Positions 1 through 13,627 of a stretch of DNA of 64,000 bases are shown piece by piece. Under the pieces are notes generated by a model. It searched no databases. It had not been told where the DNA came from and was given only the letters and a program-made list of their open reading frames with translations. Every line of letters begins with the position of its first letter. Position 1 is the stretch's first letter. This stretch comes from Salvia splendens (Eukaryota > Streptophyta > Magnoliopsida > Lamiales > Lamiaceae): contig NC_056049.1 in assembly GCF_004379255.2 (NCBI RefSeq), forward strand, positions 1,426,001 to 1,490,000. Direction: 5' to 3'. Position numbers and translations under genes: made by a program.

Positions 1-931
1 GACTCTCTTGTCCTTACCTTCCAATTATTCCAAATATTCAATTTTCGAAATTATTTAATTCGAATTTTCAAACTTCCTCTCTCTCTCTACCCGTCTCGTG
101 TCCCAAGAAGAGCTGTCACATACACACGAAGGCAAGTAAAGTGCACAATTGCTCTCATAAATGCCGCACAGCGGTTTCAAATTCAATGCCGATTTCCATT
201 TCCATTTCCATTTCCATTTCTACGCTACTCTGCTCCAAATCACCATTCACCTCTGCTATTTAACAATTAGCTCCTCACCACGGCTTGAAGAAGAAGAAGA
301 AGAAGAAGACTACAACACCTTCTGTAGGTGTGATTTTGTCACAGTACTATGTTTTGTTCATATCGATTAATAATTGCGATTTTCTTTTGGAATAGATTAT
401 TCAATTCGTTGTGTATGCTTTTTAATTGAGCTTTTTCCCCTGCCAAATGATTTGGCGGCATTTAATTTCAATTGAAGTACTGTTTGTAGATCCAGCTGAT
501 ATGAGTTTATGTAGTTTTACACACGGCTGAATCCGTTGAAATCGTGAAGTTATGAATTCTGTAGAGTGGTGAAGCAATTAATAGAATTGAAGCTCCTAAT
601 AGTTGCATTTTGATCGACTTCAGCTGTTTATTAGAACCATTGTATGATTGCTGAAGAAATTAGAGAAATCGGAAATTAGAAATCATAGTGAAATGCTGGT
701 GTTAGTTAGGTTTGATTTGTGGCAAATTGTCTGAGAAAACTGCAATTTGATTTAGCTTATTGAATCTAAGTGATGTATTTTACAGTGTTGAATTTTGTAG
801 TATGTGAATATGCTGAGCTTCATTTTCCAACTGAATTATCTAATGTTCTCATTCGATTAAGCAGATCAAAGTTTGAAGAACAGTTGATTTTGCTGTTAGA
901 GATAATTGAGTTTCCCTCGAAGAAGAGAGAA
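1..931 (+). promoter_or_regulatory. Promoter end and 5' leader of the ICR-like gene, probable UTR intron
   Basis: This stretch precedes the ICR-like start codon at 932. It contains a CT-rich tract near 78-92, a short TTTCCA repeat near 194-222 and a GAA repeat near 290-310, all common in plant leaders. A plausible intron runs from a GT at 328 to an AG at 863-864, which would leave a non-coding first exon and a 67-base leader in front of the ATG. Short ORFs here are low-complexity and I do not believe they are genes. The transcription start cannot be fixed from sequence. Confidence 0.4.
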
Positions 932-2153
932 ATGCCAAGAACAAGGTATTTGGAATCTAATGCCTAGTGTATTCCCAAGTTATTCTGTTTTGTGTTTGGT
1001 TTTAATTTGATCTTTTTATGATCATAGTAGAACAGCAGAAGTAGCTGCACGGCCATCTCTTCGAGGGCCTGCTAATCAGAGGACGTCCAGCGCTGATTCT
1101 GATCCAACACATGTTCGTCCGAAGACGGAGAGGAGCCCCAAAATCGCTGAAGGTCGGACACAGAGAGGGACGCTGTCTAACCCCTTGCACCAAAAGAAAC
1201 TAAGAACTCGCATTGCAGATTTGGAATCTCAACTCGGCCTTGCTCAGGAGGAGCTCAAGAGTCTGAAGGGTCATTTAGTCTCGACCGGGACTGCTAAAAA
1301 GGCAGTGCAGGATCAACTTGAGAGGAAACCTAAGAAATCGCAGAGGGCTCCCGAGCCGTTTGAAATCGAAGAAAAGCACTTAACTCCAGCTGAGGCCCGA
1401 AAACTGAGCAAGAAGGATAGTACTAAAATGTATGAAGCATCTGAGGAAATCCAGGAGGAAACTGATGTTTTCGAAGTTCCTAACGAGAAGACAACGTTGG
1501 AGCCTAAGGCTGAACCAGAAGATGATGAACTCAAGGCTAAGTCTGTCTCTTTGTCAGCTGAATCACCAGTCACTGCTGAGCCGGAGAGTCCATGTGATGA
1601 GTTGGCTTCAAAGGAAGAGGAGATAAACTTGCTGAAAGCCCGTTTAGAAGAAAAGGGGAAAGAACTGGAGGTGTTTCGTCAAGAAAATGAGAGCATAAAG
1701 AGCCAGCTCGATGAAAAATCGCTGAAGATATCATCAGCTCAATCTGAGATCAATAGCCTGAACAAAAGGTTAACTTTGGCTAGTGAAGAGCTGGAGAAGA
1801 GTAAAAGCAGCTCTTCCCAGATGAATGAGAAGTTAGAAGCGACAGAAAAGGAGAAAGAGTTGCTAGAAAATGAGATGAAGATGCTTCGTGTACAAACTGA
1901 GCAATGGCGAAAAGCAGCGGATGCAGCAGCTTCTGTTCTGGCTGGGGATGCGGAGGCGAACGGCAGGAGGATATCGGAGAGATGTGGATCCATGGATAAA
2001 CTCTACGTCAATACGTTCGATCATGTTGGTGGGTACACGGGTTATGTAGGCTCGCCTGGGCTAATGGAAGACAGAGATGACGTTTTTGGAGGTGAAAAGA
2101 GGAAAAGCATTAAAATGTTTGGAGATCTGTGGAAGAAGAAGAGCCATAAGTAA
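932..2153 (+). CDS. ICR: Interactor of constitutive active ROPs (ICR/RIP family), coiled-coil scaffold
   Basis: Two coding exons, 932-945 and 1028-2153, split by an 82-base intron (GT at 946, AG at 1026-1027), give about 379 residues; an alternative AG three bases later would drop one residue. The family links active ROP GTPases to the exocyst and microtubules in polar growth. Seen here: a basic, Ser/Pro-rich N-terminus starting MPRT, a QEEL motif at about residues 78-81 inside a coiled coil (LESQLGLAQEELKSLK), long Glu/Lys/Ser-rich heptad segments over about residues 195-300, and a basic C-terminal tail with the family's GDLWKKK motif. Length fits the shorter members. The ATG at 932 was chosen because the spliced frame enters the conserved N-terminus directly, whereas the downstream exon alone has no ATG at its start. 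The subfamily (ICR1 to ICR5) is not resolved. Confidence 0.85.
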
Positions 2154-2561
2154 GTTTTCAAAAATGCCTCTCTCTTTATTATAGACTGTTTTCTTGAAGC
2201 TCATGAAAATGGTTTCTCACCATTTGTTAGCATTTGCTTTGTTGTGTGTGCTCATTCTATGTATTGAATGTGATTCACCATTTAAGTATTAATATATATG
2301 TATTTACTTTTTCTATATTATGTTCGTTGTCACTCTCAACATATTTCATCAGATGTAGCATCCATGTGTAAAGACATAATTAAAATTTAAGAACAATCTC
2401 AAACGAAATGTCCAGTTTCTCATTTGAACCTAAGAAATAAATATAATATCACTCACAAGAAGAAAAAAATGCATATCACAATTACTGAAAACACCCTCTG
2501 TTCCCACATCTCCTCATATAAGTAGAACTCTAATTAGATCTTCTCTCCCATCATAATCATC
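2154..2561. promoter_or_regulatory. Spacer and promoter of the aspartic protease; TATA near 2516-2523
   Basis: AT-rich spacer holding the 3' end of the ICR-like transcript and the protease promoter. TCATATAAG at about 2515-2523 is a reasonable TATA box 39-46 bases before the ATG. The block from about 2400 to 2561 is repeated at about 5090-5248 in front of the damaged second copy, so promoter and gene were duplicated together. Confidence 0.5.
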
Positions 2562-3848
2562 ATGCCTTCAATCAACATCTTCTTCCTCATCTTCGCGCTC
2601 TGGCTCCTCCGAGGGCTGACGTCCTCGTCGGCCTTCACCTTGGAGCTCATCCATCGCGACTCCCCCGACTCCCCTCTATACCAACCAAACCTCACAACTG
2701 CGCAACGCTTCCTCAAGCATGCCGAGATTTCCCTCGCGCGCGCCTCCCATTTCAAGGACCACGTCCACGCCGAGATCCGCCTCCCGGGAAAGCTCTCTGG
2801 GCCCGTCTTCACCGCAGATTTATACATCGGCACCCCTGCCGTCAAGAGAACTCTCGTCTTTGACACCGGCAGCGACGTAATGTGGATACAATGTAGCCCC
2901 TGCACCCGCTGCTTCAAGCAGGACGGCCCCATCTTCGAGCCAAAGAAGTCGAGCAGCTTCAAGCTGATCAACAAAAACCACCCCCTCGCTGGAAGCTTCA
3001 AGTGCTCCATGTTCGGCAAAGGTTGCAGTTACTCTGTTGGCTACTACAGCGGGCAGTCCTCGGCGGGGCGGGCCGCAACCGAGACTTTCTCGTTCGAAAG
3101 CAGTTTGAAAGCGCCCGCAACAGTGTCGAACCTCGTCTTTGGCTGCGGGACTTCCAACTCCGGGTCTTTCCCGCCGGCGATCAGCGGAATACTGGGGATG
3201 GACAGGGAGCCGACGTCCTTGCCCCGGCAGCTCGGCGCGGGGATCAAGAACCGGTTCTCCTACTGCCTCTCCCCGACTACATCCTCATACGTCAGGTTCG
3301 GGGACGAGGCGGTGATCCAAGGGAGGAACGTGCAAAGGACGCCGTTCCTCGAGACGAAAAACAAACGGAGCACCACTAGCTACGCCCTCCCGTTGATGGA
3401 TCTCAGCATCAACGGGAGGAGGCTCGGGGCGAGATTCCCCGAGGGAATCTACATAGACTCCGGATCCTCGTTGAGCCTGCTGGAAACGAGTGTGTATGTT
3501 GCTGTGAAAAATTATCTTGCTAGCTATTTTGCCAGTTTTCACGATGTTAAGAGGCATACAAGGAGTAATGCACCGGACAAGTTTCTCTGTTATAGTTATG
3601 CGGCGGCACCACCGACTTTACCGACAATGTTTTTTCATTTCAAGGGGGCTAATTTGGCGGCTGCGCCGGCGAATTTGTTCTTCTTTCCGGGCAGGAATGT
3701 GTTCTGTTTGGCGGCGTTGGAGTCGAAAACTATTTCCATTTTGGGGTCGTTTCAGCAGAGGAATGTGAGGTTTGTGTTTGATTTGCAGCAGAAGATGCTG
3801 TCGTTTGCTCCTGAGGATTGTTCTAAAGACTTTCAGCTTGGTGTCTGA
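2562..3848 (+). CDS. Nepenthesin/CDR1-type aspartic protease, secreted
   Basis: Single-exon gene for a 428-residue pepsin-fold (A1) protease of the plant nepenthesin/CDR1 group, whose members act in the apoplast or secretory route in defence and development. A hydrophobic signal peptide covers about residues 4-24, followed by the LELIHRDSP motif typical of CDR1-like proteins and a short prosegment. Catalytic motifs are DTGS at 101-104 and DSGS at 299-302. The cysteine-rich insert with CSPC (111-114), further cysteines near 117, 148 and 155, and the LVFGCG block near 191-196 also fit. The second motif is DSG rather than the more usual DSGT or DTG, which still keeps the Asp. Lack of introns and length of about 430 fit the group. 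A broken tandem copy lies 1.4 kb downstream. The substrate is not predictable. Confidence 0.9.
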   Translation: MPSINIFFLIFALWLLRGLTSSSAFTLELIHRDSPDSPLYQPNLTTAQRFLKHAEISLARASHFKDHVHAEIRLPGKLSGPVFTADLYIGTPAVKRTLVFDTGSDVMWIQCSPCTRCFKQDGPIFEPKKSSSFKLINKNHPLAGSFKCSMFGKGCSYSVGYYSGQSSAGRAATETFSFESSLKAPATVSNLVFGCGTSNSGSFPPAISGILGMDREPTSLPRQLGAGIKNRFSYCLSPTTSSYVRFGDEAVIQGRNVQRTPFLETKNKRSTTSYALPLMDLSINGRRLGARFPEGIYIDSGSSLSLLETSVYVAVKNYLASYFASFHDVKRHTRSNAPDKFLCYSYAAAPPTLPTMFFHFKGANLAAAPANLFFFPGRNVFCLAALESKTISILGSFQQRNVRFVFDLQQKMLSFAPEDCSKDFQLGV

Positions 3849-5248
3849 GTGATGATAATTGGTTGTTGGATATATGTATACATATATAAATAAGATTTAA
3901 TATATTAATATGGAATTATCCATTTTATTATTATAAAATAATATATAAATTACAAGTCATTTAAATCATGCCCAAAACGATGTGATTTTGTTGTTATGTC
4001 GTATATTTGACCATCTACTATAGAGTCATGTACTTTCATTATTAGTTTCGTCAAGCAATTTCTCTAAAGCATGGAAAAAGTCTCCCACAAATATGGGGTA
4101 ACAAAATGTTCATAATCTAAATAACTGAATTAACCGAAATCAAACTTATAAATTTGGATCAGATTTTTTTTTTAAATCTGGACTTTCGATTACAGTTGTT
4201 CTTTTATAACTACAAAAGTCTAAAGATAAAAATTTATGACATGTACTGTATAAAACTTTATTTAAATAAAATATTTTATTCAAATACTCCCTCAATATTC
4301 TAATCTAATACTAGTACATAATAATTAAAGCATTTCTTTTAAATTTTGGATTTTTTATTTGGTTCATATTTAGGTAAACAACTTTCGAATCTAATTACAT
4401 TTTCTCAAGCAAAAATAAATAAAATGTAAAATACATAGCATTTACCCAACAGTTCACTCTAAGAAAAACTATCTTGCTTGGTCGAGTAACAAAAAATTTA
4501 AATATATACTGTATTTCAAATTTTAATACTTGTCACCTCCATGTTCAATGAGTATACCCTATTTGTCCACAAATTATTTAATTCAAAGTGACACTTTAAT
4601 TCAGTGCAGATTTTAGGAGACGTAGATGAGAGCTGTTAAAAAAAATTAAAGGAATGTACATCAAATTTTATATATTGGTTTTAAGTTATATAATGGATAT
4701 TGAGTGTAATAATCAAATTGAAACTGTTTAGACATTACATTTTTTTGACATTATATACATCGAATCATAGCAATGCAACAATTAAGAGCATTAACTCATA
4801 GGCCATTATAGATTTATACAAATTACTTTTTTTTTGCAAATTTATTCACCCGAACGTATTTAATTGAAATTTGTTTAAAATGATATATACTTTTAATCGA
4901 GAGAGTTATACAATTTTAAGTTTTTGAGACTTTTTGAGATTTCTAAAATTTATCAACCTGTCATTAAAAGTGACATATGTCATTAAAGATTCAAGAAAAC
5001 GATAACATCAATGCATTGTGTGCATTATCTACACTCCCTCAAAGCTCCATGTTTAAATACATAATTCCTATTGTTGAGACTAATCACATAACCAAATATC
5101 CAATTTCTCATTTGAACCTAAGAACTAAATAACAGATGACACACAAAAAAGAGTAAAAAAGTAGCAAAATAAGCACATCACAATTACTCTAAACACCATC
5201 TCTTCCATATAAATAGATCTCCCTCTCCCATCATCATACTAAAACACA
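3849..5248. other. AT-rich spacer between aspartic protease copies
   Basis: No gene seen. Mostly AT-rich sequence with poly-T and poly-A runs. The last 200 bases (about 5047-5248) are a copy of the promoter of the intact protease, including a TATAAATAG box at 5208-5216. The tandem duplication therefore has a period of about 2.7 kb. Confidence 0.6.
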
Positions 5249-6240
5249 ATGCCTTCAATCAACATCTTCTTCCTCATCTTCGCCCTATGGTTCCTACGAC
5301 GGCCGACGTCCTTGTCAGCCTTCACCTTGAAGCTTGTCCACCGCGACTCCCCTCTATACCAGCCGAACCTCACAACCGCGCAACGCTTCCTCAAGCACGC
5401 CAAGATCTCACTCGCGCACGCCTCCCATTTCGACGTCCACGCCTCCCGGCAAAGCACGGACCCATCTTCACGGCGGATTTATACATCGGCACCCCCGCTG
5501 TCAAGAGGACTCTCGTCTTCGACACCGGCAGCGGCCTCACGTGGATGCAATGCAGCCCCTGCACCACTGCTTCAAGCAGAATGACCTCGTCTTCGAACCA
5601 AAGAAGTCGAGCAGCTACAAGCCGATCAGCAAAAAACACCCCCTCGCCAAAAGCTTCCAATGCTCTTTCTTCGGCAGCGGCTGCAGCTACTCCACCAGCT
5701 ACTACAGCGGCCAGTTCTCGAAGGGCCCTGCCGCAACCGAAACATTCACGTTCGACAGCAGTTTGAAACGGCCCGCATCAGTGAAGAACCTCGTTTTCGG
5801 CGGGATACTCGGGATGGACAAGGCTCCGATGTCCTTGCCTCGACAACTCGGCGCATCGATCAAGAATCGGTTCTCCTACTGCCTCTCTCCGACCACAGGC
5901 TCGTACATCAGGTTCGGTGACGAGGCGGTGATCCAAGGGAGGAACGGGCAGAGGACACCGATCGTCGAGACAAGCAACAATCGGAGCGCCACAAACTACG
6001 CCCTCCCGCTGATGGATCTCAGCATCAACGGGAAGAGGCTCGGGGCGAGATTCCCCGAGGGAATCTACATAGATTCCGGATCCTCATTAAGCCTTCTAGA
6101 AACGAGTGTGTTTGTGGGGACGCGGCCGAATTTACCGACGATGGTGTTTCATTTTAAGGGGGCTGATTTGGCGCCAAATCTGTTCGTCTTTTTGGAGAAG
6201 AATGTGTTCTGTTTTATGGCGTTGGGAGTCAAAAACTATA
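5249..6240 (+). pseudogene. Decayed tandem copy of the aspartic protease
   Basis: Clearly the same protein as the 2562-3848 gene but unable to encode it. The signal peptide and prosegment are read from 5249 in one frame. The frame is lost near 5430-5450; the segment with the first catalytic DTGS continues in a second frame to about 5565, and the rest from about 5570 in a third. In-frame losses are also visible: the segment after LVFG, with the GCG motif and about 15 residues, is missing near 5800, and about 40 residues are missing after the second catalytic motif near 6115. The C-terminus after about 6225 is replaced by unrelated sequence. The second motif IDSGSS survives. Third positions are still very similar to the intact copy, so decay is recent. 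The promoter still has a good TATA box, so a transcript is possible. Confidence 0.9.
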
Positions 6241-6460
6241 ATTGGTTCTTTGAGATATTAACAAGATATATAAATAAAATTCGAGTACATTTCTATTCAA
6301 ATATAAGTCGAAATATAAATCTGATGGAAAATGAATAACAAGAATCTAACATAAAAAAAATGTAATACTATTCCAAGAAAAGCAATACCATGCTATTGTG
6401 ATAATAAAGACCAAAAGTTTGCAATCCTCTTCGGAAGACTGGTTTTGCTTTCTCAAGACA

Positions 6461-9320
6461 TCATCTGGTTACCTTGTAACCCTGCAAAGGATATACGCAA
6501 ATTAATATAAAAAAATATGGCATAGTGAAATTAACTAGGAATTAACATAAACTAAGAGAAATACTTGTTAAACGAGACAATCGACTTTAAACTATGGTGC
6601 ATATAAATAGGATAACAATCAACATTTGTTTTTCATCTCTTCCATGCAATTCAAAGTAGAGAAAAAAGTCAAATGTGCATACCTTCACCCTTTTCAGTAG
6701 ATCCTTAGCCTTCGGATCGTTGATGAAATGGTCACGTACCGGCTGAATAATATTACAAAGCTAAGTAAATGCTTGGGTTGCAAAAAGAGTATTTGTATAT
6801 GTAAATCAGCATTTTAGGATCAAACATAAATCAGATCCAAGTAAAGTTAATTATTACCTGCAGTATCCGGTTTAGTGATTTTGCAAGAGCCGGCTTGAGA
6901 TCTCCAGGATGCAGCTGGCCACTCTCGTAGTCAGCAACTAAATCTTCAAAACTCTTGAAAGTCCTGAATGACGTGAATACGTGTAAAGAAGATAGCTATA
7001 AAATGTCCCAAACTAATATAAAACCAAGGTACATATCTTTACACTATGAATTGAAAACCCTAATCAGAAGCCTGAAGGACTTACTTATCACCCCCATTCT
7101 CTGGTTTCCGCTCAACTGTGAACTCATTGAACCATGGAATAACAATGTATTTGATGTACTCCAGGCACGGGTTCTTTTCCACCACTTTTGGAGGGCAGAA
7201 GGCTTTTTTTATCTTCAGATTTACATCAGCCTGTGACATTCGTTTTTATCAACCCAACAGAATTTCACAAGTAAAGAATTCGGAAGGTCCAAAACATGCC
7301 ACAACTAAATCAGAATCGGGGCCAACTATTATAAGAAATTGCTGTCCTTTAGGAAATTGGAAACATATAATACCTCTTCATCCTCCATGAAGATAGAAGA
7401 AGAAGGATCACTCTTCGACATCTTCTCCTGTCCTTCCTGCAGCCCAGGGAGCATATCTGTGTGTAATTAAAAGCAGATGCAGTTAACATAATTTTTAATA
7501 GGACTAACACTTTTATGGAAAGGTAATACTCTGCTTACGATGAGACAGTATGATAGGCTTGTTTTTTCTTTTGATGTCATCGCAATACTCCCTAGCCAAC
7601 ATATTTACTTTGCGCTGGTCAATACCCAACTGGCAAATGTCAGCCTGTTCCAATACACAAGCTCACAAGTTATATATTATCACATTAAAAAACTCCATAG
7701 GTAGAAAGGTAATGCACAATGCAATAAACCATTTCACTATGCTCAGTAAGTGAAGAATGAGCAACAATTATAGCAAGTTCCGGTACATGTTTGCAGTATT
7801 TTTTCTGGTACCAATAGTGAATATCTTTGTTTCGTTGCTACCTCACTTAAACACAGCGTTATTATCTGGAGTCTCTTGCCTTTAATATTTAAGGTTCATT
7901 GTAAATCATTCTTTCACCTCACTATAGGAAAGTAATGAATTATACTGAAAGCAAAACAAAACAAAACATACATATGCAATAGTAGTATTCCTTTAATATT
8001 TCATTCCCAAATTAATCCAAGCAACAATGAAAAGTCACCTTAAGGAAGAATATATCAGCACATTGCATGCATGGATAGAATATCTGGGCTGCAGACAATT
8101 CATCTTGCTCTGAGCGGCCCATAATTTGACAGCACCTAAATAAGGACAAAAGGTACGATATGACATTAGTGATTGGACATTCACTTAGCAGAATGAGAAA
8201 ATGACCCATACCGCAGCACCCTAGGAAGCTTGTTTCTCCGGGCTATGTCCATCACAAGGGGCCAGTACTCGTGAGCCCGAGAGTTGATCTCTTCAGAAGA
8301 CCAGAGAAACTCCACCTGGCCTCCTTCAATGTTCATCCCTACAGCTTTCCATATCTCAATCAGGTACTGCCCTATCACTTGTATCTTTTTCAAGTCACCG
8401 CCCATTTTGTTGTTCAGCTGTGCGAACCAATCTGCAATCCATATCTTCACTTTGCATCCAGCGGAAGTCAGTTTATTGACATTAATCGCCTTCATAACTC
8501 CCTGCACATAGATGTTTGCACTTTCCATCAAACATTATCAACATATTACAGGTAAATTCACCTTCCAGCAGCAAAGATAAGAGCTGCTGACAAAACTGAA
8601 ATCCACAACAAAAAAGTGCTATTGCACAATCACATCCCAATAGCAAAATAGAATCAAATGACTACGCCTACTATGTGAGATCAAGTCCTCAAAATTTTGG
8701 ACAGCGACTTAAAATTTTGAGCTTAAGTTATGAATCATCCAACCATCCAACTTGAAGAAAAGTTAATTTTGGTTCTAAAATACTCTACGGTATCCGGTTT
8801 TATCGAAAATTAAACTCAAACCAAACGAACTAAATTATTCAATTCTTCAGCAAGTCAGGCAATTTCCAGAATACCAAATTGAGCATGTTTTGATCAGCTG
8901 AAATAATAACAAGACTGCATAAAGCGCGGAAAATGCTAAACAATACGGAAGAGAAAACATTTCTGCGAAAACATACAAGGAAATGGATTCAATTCAGCTA
9001 CCTGGGCAATATGCATTCTTCCAGATGGTTCAAATCCATCATAGCACACAATGTTAGGCTTGTTCGCCAACAATCGCTCCAATTCATCCTCCTGTATACA
9101 CTCCTCGCCAATGCTCCTTATCAAATCGTACCTCTCCTTCAAGCTCAATCTGTATTCAATTCAATCCAACAAATTCAACTTCTAGATCAAAAAGTGACAC
9201 ATAATTGCGCTTAGGTGAAATTGAGAGGACTTACTGCGGTTGAGGCGAAATGGAGAGAGACTGAAGCGGTTGAGATGGCGGGACTTCATTGCTGTTGCTG
9301 CTGCTTCCTTCGTTCTCCAT
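6461..9320 (-). CDS. Tyrosyl-tRNA synthetase, cytosolic type, ten exons
   Basis: Charges tRNA-Tyr with tyrosine; class I synthetase. Ten exons can be joined with GT-AG borders and consistent phase: 9320-9235, 9149-9002, 8501-8212, 8135-8039, 7644-7539, 7456-7374, 7230-7085, 6963-6858, 6742-6683 and 6481-6461, in total 1143 bases or 380 residues, close to the eukaryotic cytosolic enzyme. The HIGH-type motif appears as HIAQ (about residues 75-78) after YDGFEPSGRM, and the KMSKS loop is at about 254-258. Tyrosine-pocket and dimer regions such as CQLGIDQRKVNMLAR are intact. I see no C-terminal EMAP-II domain and no organelle transit peptide: the N-terminus is a short Ser/Asn-rich stretch starting MENEGSS. 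The last coding exon is only 21 bases, so the very C-terminus is the least certain part. Confidence 0.92.
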
Positions 9321-9590
9321 TGAAAATAGGGTTTTGTGTGAAGAGACAAAATTTCGGATAGAGAAATTTAACTTTTGACTCTGCACTTTCGGCGACTCTT
9401 CTTTTTAATTATTTTCTTGATTATTAGTCAATAGTACAAAATAGTAATGAACTTGAGTACCACCAAATCTAAAGTAAAGAAATTTAAAAAAAGAAAGAAA
9501 AAAAATCTATTTAAAAATTTGAAAATCCCCACCCGTGTTCTTTGCTACGTAAGAGGAGTACGGTTGTGGACCTGGTCCCACTTTTATCAT
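9321..9590. promoter_or_regulatory. 5' flank of the tyrosyl-tRNA synthetase gene
   Basis: Upstream of the minus-strand start codon. The stretch is AT-rich with a purine tract at about 9480-9510. I see no convincing TATA box, which is usual for housekeeping genes. Confidence 0.35.
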
Positions 9591-10240
9591 CTTTATTTCG
9601 ATGCTCTTAGCTAAGGCACAAGTTCTTAGCTAGAACACAATATCATCAATTATCTCCATGGGTCCCACTATTATATTATTCAATTTTAATACTTCAATTA
9701 CTAAAAACACTTTCATAATAATAAAATACTTTAATAAACCTAAAATAAAATTACAAATTCCTAAAATTAAAATAAAAAAAGTGGATAGTTCAAAATCCCA
9801 AAAATTCAACAAAGTGGGAATTGCATAATTTAAATTCGAAAAATGAAAAAGGACATATTTCGGGTTTGGAAGAAGACTACAATCATCTTAATATTTGCAG
9901 CTCTTTGCTCGGGAGTCATCTAAGATTGGTCGGCATTGATAGCTCTCTCCGAATACCCAAATAACGTGTTTGGATTACGAGGGATTGCCGGAGGGGGTGG
10001 AGGCACGGGAGTCTGAGCCGCCGGTTGGGATTGGCTCGTTGAGATGCCTGAATGCTTTGTGGGTCACCATTTGGAAGACCGTCATGGCGCTCGTGATGAT
10101 GTCGGTTTTGTGGAGCCGCTCCTGGCCGAATGCTGTTCCTCGAGGAAAAACCCCTGGAACTTCTGTATGCCCTCGCTTGCTCTTCCAATCGCATTGCGCA
10201 ACATACTCTGGTTGCGCTCCAGAGTTCCTGCCGGACGTTT
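9591..10240 (-). other. Degraded low-copy-looking relic, possibly Harbinger ORF1-like
   Basis: No intact gene. GC-rich, codon-like sequence on the minus strand at about 9900-10230 reads in broken frames, with stretches such as NPNTLFGYSE and proline runs that recall the N-terminus of the Myb/SANT-like ORF1 of PIF/Harbinger transposons. An AT-rich arm with TTAGCTA repeats lies at about 9606-9635. The assignment is weak and rests on impression only. The stretch lies between the tyrosyl-tRNA synthetase and a SINE-like unit and shows no start, end or splice pattern I can defend. Confidence 0.2.
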
Positions 10241-10244
10241 TTTT

Positions 10245-10360
10245 TTATAAATAAACTCCTATATATAGGAGGAAATTACAACTGATGTCAAGAGGGCTTG
10301 AACTCGGCACCTCATACAATAATGTCTACGCTTCTTGCCACTAGGAACATAGGCCTTGTA
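10245..10360 (-). repeat. SINE-like, tRNA-derived short element
   Basis: Read on the minus strand, a box-A-like TAGTGGCAAGAAGC is followed about 30 bases later by a box-B-like GAGTTCAAGCCC. Next come TTGACATCAGTTGTAATTTCC, an AT-rich tail and a run of nine A residues (plus-strand T run near 10239-10247). This order of pol III promoter boxes and a terminal A tail fits plant SINEs of the Au/TS kind. I could not find a clean target duplication, so the ends are approximate. Confidence 0.45.
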
Positions 10361-10795
10361 GATGATGCTGATGCGCTCCTCTCATTTTGGTTCGTGTCGA
10401 TGGCTACATCTTTGGACACCGAAACATATGCCCCGAACATCTTTTCAATCTCGCCCGAAGTGTACAGATTGCTGACATTGATTTCCTATCCACACTTTCA
10501 TCCCATGATTTTTCGAACCCCAAACGTATTACTCCACACTAGTAGTATTCATTAACTAAATCACCAAAAGAATGCTAATTTAAGCACATGTAATACAATG
10601 ATAACATCACATGAATTTACAATGGAGTACGAAAATTGTTTTCCCTAGTATTTCCATGTCTCAACTAAACGCACATTGATATTTATAGTGATGCAAAAAT
10701 CCTTATATTAATCAACAAGAACATTTACATGACCTATACCCACAAGCAAATAAAAAATTACATCGAACTAGCTACTAAAAACCCTACACACAAGA
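10361..10795. other. Spacer downstream of the gibberellin 2-oxidase
   Basis: No gene seen. The first 190 bases have moderately GC-rich, degraded codon-like sequence continuous with the relic to the left. The rest is AT-rich and should contain the 3' UTR of the minus-strand gibberellin 2-oxidase. Confidence 0.4.
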
Positions 10796-13033
<2,238 letters not shown>

Positions 13034-13123
13034 TGCTGGTGGTGGTGAGGAATGGGGAGAGGCTTGGGTGGTGAGGTGAGGTGAGGTGTTGAAATTGAAT
13101 AGATTGGGTTTGGGAGAGGCTTG

Positions 13124-13132
13124 CTATTTATA
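13124..13132 (-). promoter_or_regulatory. TATA box of GA2ox
   Basis: TATAAATAG on the minus strand about 91-99 bases upstream of the GA2ox start codon, in an otherwise GA-rich leader. Position and sequence fit a plant core promoter. Confidence 0.6.
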
Positions 13133-13622
13133 GGAAGTTTTGGGGTCATGGGATTTAATAATGGAGGGAAAGAAGATACATGAGAAATTGTGGGGTGTGA
13201 CGTGGAATAGTTTATCCATTCATTTTAGACATGTGAATATTATTTTTATGGTTATAGCATATGAAATATTTGTTTTGTATTTATTGCCGATCATGAGATT
13301 ACATATGAATTCACGACTAAAAGTAGTTTTTCAACTTATTTTTTTCTTTAAGTAAACAATTTTTTTCTTCAATCGGATACCTTGCATGACAACTCCTTAT
13401 ATTTCTTCTTTGAATCTTTCGAAGTTTGTTATCTGATCTCAAATCTTGTGCGACACCCATCCCTCATTATAATGTGTCCATCCATATTCTTGGACACTAA
13501 AATATGACTAAGATATACATTGATGTATTATCTAGCACTGCTTTAACGAGTATCAATTTTACGCCTGAAGTAACATGGAACGGAGGAAGTACATTTATAG
13601 ATTATCTTGCACTGCTTCAACG
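13133..13622. other. GA2ox upstream region with a short tandem duplication at its far end
   Basis: AT-rich sequence, no gene. A segment of about 35 bases at 13528-13562 (TATCTAGCACTGCTTTAACG and following) is repeated about 71 bases later at 13599-13627, and its continuation is found on the far side of the Ty3 element at 21170. The element therefore sits inside the second copy. The ORF at 13504 runs into the LTR and is not a gene. Confidence 0.5.
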
Positions 13623-13627
13623 AGTAC

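Noticed and set aside
161..370. 69-codon ORF with His/Phe repeats and poly-Glu
   Set aside because: It is a translation of TTTCCA and GAA simple repeats in the ICR-like leader.
2534..3557. Antisense ORFs over the aspartic protease
   Set aside because: Codon shadows of a GC-rich gene; no homology recognised.
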